5,252 bases of DNA from Anaerolineales bacterium (lineage in GTDB: Bacteria > Chloroflexota > Anaerolineae > Anaerolineales > E44-bin32), in assembly GCA_030668545.1 (NCBI GenBank), contig DAOUTT010000178.1, forward strand, positions 1 to 5,252, written 5' to 3'. Of this stretch, positions 5,085-5,252 are shown one piece after another. The position numbers were made by a program, and so were the translations under genes. The first letter of the stretch is position 1; every line of letters begins with the position of its first letter. The notes beneath the pieces are model-generated. The model was not told the DNA's origin, made no database searches, and saw only the letters and a program-made list of their open reading frames with translations.

Positions 5085-5252
5085 ATGAGACGCTTACCCC
5101 CAAGAGTCATAATTGTATCTGTCCTGCTCATTATCGCGCTCGGTTTGCTGATCTTGAATCTGAGCGGGTTCCTCCAACCTGTTCAAGATCTCGTCGCTCG
5201 TCCAATTATCTCAGTCCAAACCTGGTTCGCTCTCCGCTTCTCAGCCCTCCGA
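5085..5252 (+). CDS. mreC: Rod-shape-determining protein MreC, 5' part (cut by window edge)
   Basis: MreC is a bitopic membrane protein that links MreB to the cell-wall synthases PBP2/RodA on the outer side of the membrane. Only the first 56 codons are present, and the frame stays open to the last base. The residues show the expected beginning: a short basic cytoplasmic tail (MRRLPPR), one hydrophobic segment from about residue 8 to 27 (VIIVSVLLIIALGLLILNL), then a stretch (PVQDLVARPIISVQTWF, 35-51) resembling the start of the periplasmic coiled coil. The beta-barrel domain lies outside the window. The Shine-Dalgarno is weak (GGGA at 5073-5076). The assignment rests on topology and on the conserved mreB-mreC order, so a different membrane protein is possible but unlikely. 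Confidence 0.85.
   Translation, partial: MRRLPPRVIIVSVLLIIALGLLILNLSGFLQPVQDLVARPIISVQTWFALRFSALR

Overview
The window reads as an ordinary chromosomal housekeeping locus. It holds two divergent transcription units and two non-coding stretches. The MreB sequence, the non-adenylylated type of GlnA and the GC-palindrome-rich intergenic DNA suggest an uncultured-type Chloroflexota bacterium (Anaerolineae-like). That placement is an inference from protein style, not a search result. No insertion sequence, phage gene, CRISPR array, tRNA or rRNA is visible.

Layout: 1-613 is non-coding and packed with GC-rich palindromes, probably small dispersed repeats. The last and longest one (505-535) could also end glnA transcription. 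glnA (614-1948, minus) encodes a class I-alpha glutamine synthetase. Positions 1949-2403 are non-coding: a strong predicted promoter (2331-2359) would start a roughly 375-nt leader that folds into many hairpins and ends in an intrinsic terminator only 43 nt upstream of the glnA start codon. tilS (2404-3855, minus) encodes tRNA(Ile)-lysidine synthetase. A short divergent promoter region (about 3856-3980) separates it from mreB (3981-5042, plus) and the beginning of mreC (5085 to the window edge).

How the parts work together: mreB and mreC form the start of a cell-shape operon that guides elongation-mode peptidoglycan synthesis. tilS is an essential-type tRNA modification gene reading the opposite way. 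glnA assimilates ammonium. It has its own promoter, but any transcript from there or from tilS must pass the leader terminator, so glnA looks controlled by transcription attenuation.

The leader is the most interesting element. It matches no regulatory RNA class that I can recognise: no T-box sequence, no evident glutamine riboswitch, no ANTAR dual hexaloop. Several of its helices are intact only when read as RNA from the glnA strand. The tilS, mreB and glnA promoters are all of the extended -10 (TGn) type, and the tilS one would yield a leaderless or nearly leaderless mRNA.
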